In this document: positions 61,811 through 64,000 of the stretch, piece after piece | Position numbering within the stretch: position 1 is the first letter of the stretch | Layout: the number at the start of each line of letters is the position of its first letter | NCBI GenBank assembly: GCA_963748405.1 | Contig: CAVVIT010000002.1 | Span: forward strand, 310,001 to 374,000 | Source of the DNA: Fen-1273 sp963748405 | GTDB lineage: Bacteria; Bacteroidota; Ignavibacteria; UBA10030; UBA6906 | Direction of reading: 5' to 3' | Length of the DNA stretch: 64,000 nucleotides | Position numbers and translations under genes: made by a program | The notes under the pieces: model-generated | Seen by the model: the letters and a program-made list of their open reading frames with translations, nothing else | What the model was told of the DNA's origin: nothing | Databases searched by the model: none

Positions 61811-64000
61811 ATGAAATTGAAGAGGCCGAAACGGTTCCATATCGTTGCCGTGGCCGCGGCGGCAGCGGCGGTGCTTGCCGTAAGCATCAGCATTCCGCTT
61901 CCCCGGGATGACTTTGCCCGGTGGTCGGTCCAGTCGCTGCGCGTTCTCGACCGGAGCGGGATCGTCCTCCGGGAATTTCCGAACGGCAGGGAGGGGCGGG
62001 GAGAGTGGAGACCGCTTTCCGAAATCGCCCCGTCGATGCTTCAGGCAACGATCGCCGTCGAGGACCGCCGGTTCTATGCGCATCCCGGAATCGACCCGGT
62101 GGCGATCGCCCGCTCGGCGCTCGGCAATCTCCGGGCGCTGCGCTTCAGGTCCGGCGGCTCCACGCTCACACAGCAGGTGATACGAAACGTGTATCACCGC
62201 CCGCGGACCGTCGCGGGAAAACTTGCCGAGATGTGGGATGCCCTCCGGCTCGAGAGGATGTATTCGAAAAGCGAGATACTCGAGCAGTACCTGAACCGGG
62301 CACCGTACGGAAACCAGCTGTTCGGCGTGGAATCCGCTTCCCGGTGGTACTTTGGCAAACCCGCGCGCGACCTGTCCCTCGCGGAATCCGCGTTTCTCGC
62401 CGCTCTCCCGAACGCTCCTGGGGCGCTCAACCCGGACAGGAGTCCGGGCCCGGCACTCTCCCGCGAGATCAAGGTTCTGAAACGGCTCCTCGACCAGCGG
62501 CGGATCACTCGGGAAGAGTTCGACCGTGCCCGCTCACAGCCGATACAGATCATCCCGCCGGAGGCGCATTTCAAAGCGCCGCACGTCGCCGCGATGGTCG
62601 AGGCGATGGGGTACGGCCCCGCCGACGGGACCATCCGGACAACGATAGACTATCCGCTTCAGGAACAGGTGCGGTGGCTTATGAAGGGCCACCTGAAGAA
62701 ACTGGCCGCCAGGAACGTCCATAATGCCGCGGCCGTCGTCATCGAGAACCGCACCGGGGAGATTCGCGCGCTTGTCGGCTCCGTCGACTTCTTCGACTCG
62801 ACGCACGACGGGCAGGTCAACGGCGTGACCGCCCGGCGCCAGCCGGGATCCGCCATCAAGCCGTTCATGTATGCATTGACATTTGAGCTCGGGCTCAACC
62901 CCGCCACGCTTCTTGCGGACATACCGACTGCCATACCCGAGCATCACGGGGACTACGTGCCGGAGAATTATGACAAGCATTTCCACGGCCCTGTGCGGGT
63001 CCGTACGGCGCTTGCCTGCTCGTACAACGTTCCCGCGGTGAGGGCCCTCGAGCGGATCGGCAAGCCGGTCTTCCTTGACAAACTGAGGGATGCCGGGTTT
63101 TCGGGACTGGACAGGGATGCGGAATTCTACGGCTACGGGCTCACGCTGGGCAATGCGGAGGTGTCGCTCCTGGAGCTTGCGACGGGATATATGTCGTTCG
63201 CCAACGGCGGCTTCTGGATCCCCTCGACGCTGATTCCCGTTGCCGGCGGGAAACCGGATGGGCACAGGGTGTACGGCGAGGAGGCCGCATACCTGGTCAC
63301 GGACATATTGAAAGATCCCGTTGCGCGGCGGCCGGCCTTCGGTGCGAACTTCCGGTTTCCGTTTCCGTGCGCCGTGAAGACAGGGACGACGAAAGACTAC
63401 AGGGACAACTGGACGATCGGGTTCACGACAAGGTATACCGTCGGCGTATGGGTGGGGAATTTCGACGGCGAGCAGATGCGGAATGTCTCGGGCGTCAGCG
63501 GGGCGGGACCGATATTCACGGACATCATGACGATCCTTCACACCCCCCCGTACGGACAGGCACCCGGAAACTTTGCCGTACCGGAGCACCTTGTGCAGAA
63601 GGCGGTCTGCGCACGGTCCGGAAAACTCCCCACCCGGCTCTGTGAAAAGACCGTGACCGAATGGTTCATCGACGGGAAAGCCCCCGCGGAATCGTGCGAC
63701 GTGCACAGGGAGTACATCCTTCCCGGTACGGGTGGACACCGCGTGAAGCGGGTGTTCGCCGTGTTCCCGGCGGAATACCGCTCGTGGGCGGCGAGTGAAG
63801 GGCTTCCCTTGCCTCCCCCCGGCTCGAGAGACGTTTCGCGCGACCACCGGAAGGACCCCCGCATTGACAGGTTGATGATCGTCTCGCCGAACAGCGGCGA
63901 TTACTTCAAGATGGATCCTATCCTGAGGCCCGAGTACCAGACGATCACGCTGTCGGGATACGTTCCCCGCGGGACGACGGGGGTCCGGCTGCGCATCAAC
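61811..64000 (+). CDS. pbpC: Penicillin-binding protein 1C, 3' end cut by window
   Basis: A bifunctional peptidoglycan synthase. Translation from ATG 61811 runs open to the window end (at least 730 residues). After an N-terminal membrane helix (VAVAAAAAAVLAVSISIPL), the glycosyltransferase domain shows AVEDRRFYAHPGID, GGSTLTQQVIRN and RNEx-like LEQYLNRAPYGNQLFG. The transpeptidase domain has the SxxK motif in QPGSAIKPFMYAL, SxN in ALACSYNVPAV and KTGT in CAVKTGTTKDYRDNW. A C-terminal domain starting about MIVSPNSGDYFKMDP matches the PBP1C-specific C-terminal domain. In enterics PBP1C is paired with alpha-2-macroglobulin, as here; the pair may repair wall damage after protease or host attack. 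The stop lies outside the window. Confidence 0.95.
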   Translation, partial: MKLKRPKRFHIVAVAAAAAAVLAVSISIPLPRDDFARWSVQSLRVLDRSGIVLREFPNGREGRGEWRPLSEIAPSMLQATIAVEDRRFYAHPGIDPVAIARSALGNLRALRFRSGGSTLTQQVIRNVYHRPRTVAGKLAEMWDALRLERMYSKSEILEQYLNRAPYGNQLFGVESASRWYFGKPARDLSLAESAFLAALPNAPGALNPDRSPGPALSREIKVLKRLLDQRRITREEFDRARSQPIQIIPPEAHFKAPHVAAMVEAMGYGPADGTIRTTIDYPLQEQVRWLMKGHLKKLAARNVHNAAAVVIENRTGEIRALVGSVDFFDSTHDGQVNGVTARRQPGSAIKPFMYALTFELGLNPATLLADIPTAIPEHHGDYVPENYDKHFHGPVRVRTALACSYNVPAVRALERIGKPVFLDKLRDAGFSGLDRDAEFYGYGLTLGNAEVSLLELATGYMSFANGGFWIPSTLIPVAGGKPDGHRVYGEEAAYLVTDILKDPVARRPAFGANFRFPFPCAVKTGTTKDYRDNWTIGFTTRYTVGVWVGNFDGEQMRNVSGVSGAGPIFTDIMTILHTPPYGQAPGNFAVPEHLVQKAVCARSGKLPTRLCEKTVTEWFIDGKAPAESCDVHREYILPGTGGHRVKRVFAVFPAEYRSWAASEGLPLPPPGSRDVSRDHRKDPRIDRLMIVSPNSGDYFKMDPILRPEYQTITLSGYVPRGTTGVRLRIN

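Noticed and set aside
61921..62724. A 267-codon frame inside pbpC
   Set aside because: Shadow frame. The true gene uses the frame from 61811, where all transglycosylase and transpeptidase motifs are found.

Overview
The window is GC-rich and gene-dense, carries about 51 protein genes and looks like an ordinary bacterial chromosome. I see no phage, insertion sequence, CRISPR array, rRNA or tRNA. Several features point to the Bacteroidota/Chlorobiota/Ignavibacteriota (FCB) group, probably a GC-rich Ignavibacteria- or Chlorobi-like lineage. They are a type IX secretion C-terminal sorting domain of the YPNPFNP type on a chitinase-like protein, an ATP synthase operon without the beta and epsilon genes, an MqnA (futalosine pathway) gene, DUF5916 and OmpP1/FadL outer-membrane proteins, and -33/-7 style promoters. 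This placement is inference; no marker here fixes the genus.

Layout: 2-8205 holds a truncated GT9 glycosyltransferase followed by an apparent operon of enolase, a phosphohexomutase, a GalT-like DUF4921 protein, an ABC-F ATPase (frameshifted) and an RlmD-type rRNA methyltransferase. 8293-12941 holds a DUF5916 outer-membrane protein and a divergent hydrolase/glycosyltransferase pair. 13021-19717 joins an M23 peptidase and a bactofilin to the ATP synthase genes (two small assembly/I-type subunits, a, c, b, delta, alpha, gamma), ending at a strong terminator. 19908-23737 is ffh-rpsP-KH protein-rimM-trmD-rplS. 23865-27906 carries three tandem paralogous lipoproteins of unknown function. 28051-34392 carries mqnA, recN, cysS, an amidohydrolase and a frameshifted outer-membrane barrel. 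34597-41629 carries a Tyr/Gly-rich lipoprotein, an OmpP1/FadL protein, a penicillin-acylase-family enzyme, a sirtuin and pyruvate kinase.

41654-50239 is mostly minus strand: a tightly overlapping unit (hybrid histidine kinase, RodZ-like protein, ligA, unknown protein, STAS protein), then an HU-like protein and a DinG/XPD-type helicase. 50357-53238 carries a PAP2 phosphatase, a DUF2147 protein and a GT-C-like membrane protein. After a 522-bp gene-free stretch come a GH18/T9SS protein, a giant alpha-2-macroglobulin and PBP1C, which runs off the right edge and is absent from simple closed-ORF lists because it has no stop in the window.

The most interesting cross-cutting signals are: (1) a repeated promoter pattern, TTG-N20-TAnnTTG, seen with near-invariant spacing upstream of about a dozen genes on both strands; (2) several of these sit only 5-8 nt before the start codon, predicting leaderless mRNAs; (3) two genes broken by exactly one missing G inside G-runs; (4) the three-gene lipoprotein expansion; (5) a promoter interleaved with a terminator at 36922-36981. 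I did not find a clearly new multi-gene system such as a defence island or biosynthetic cluster.
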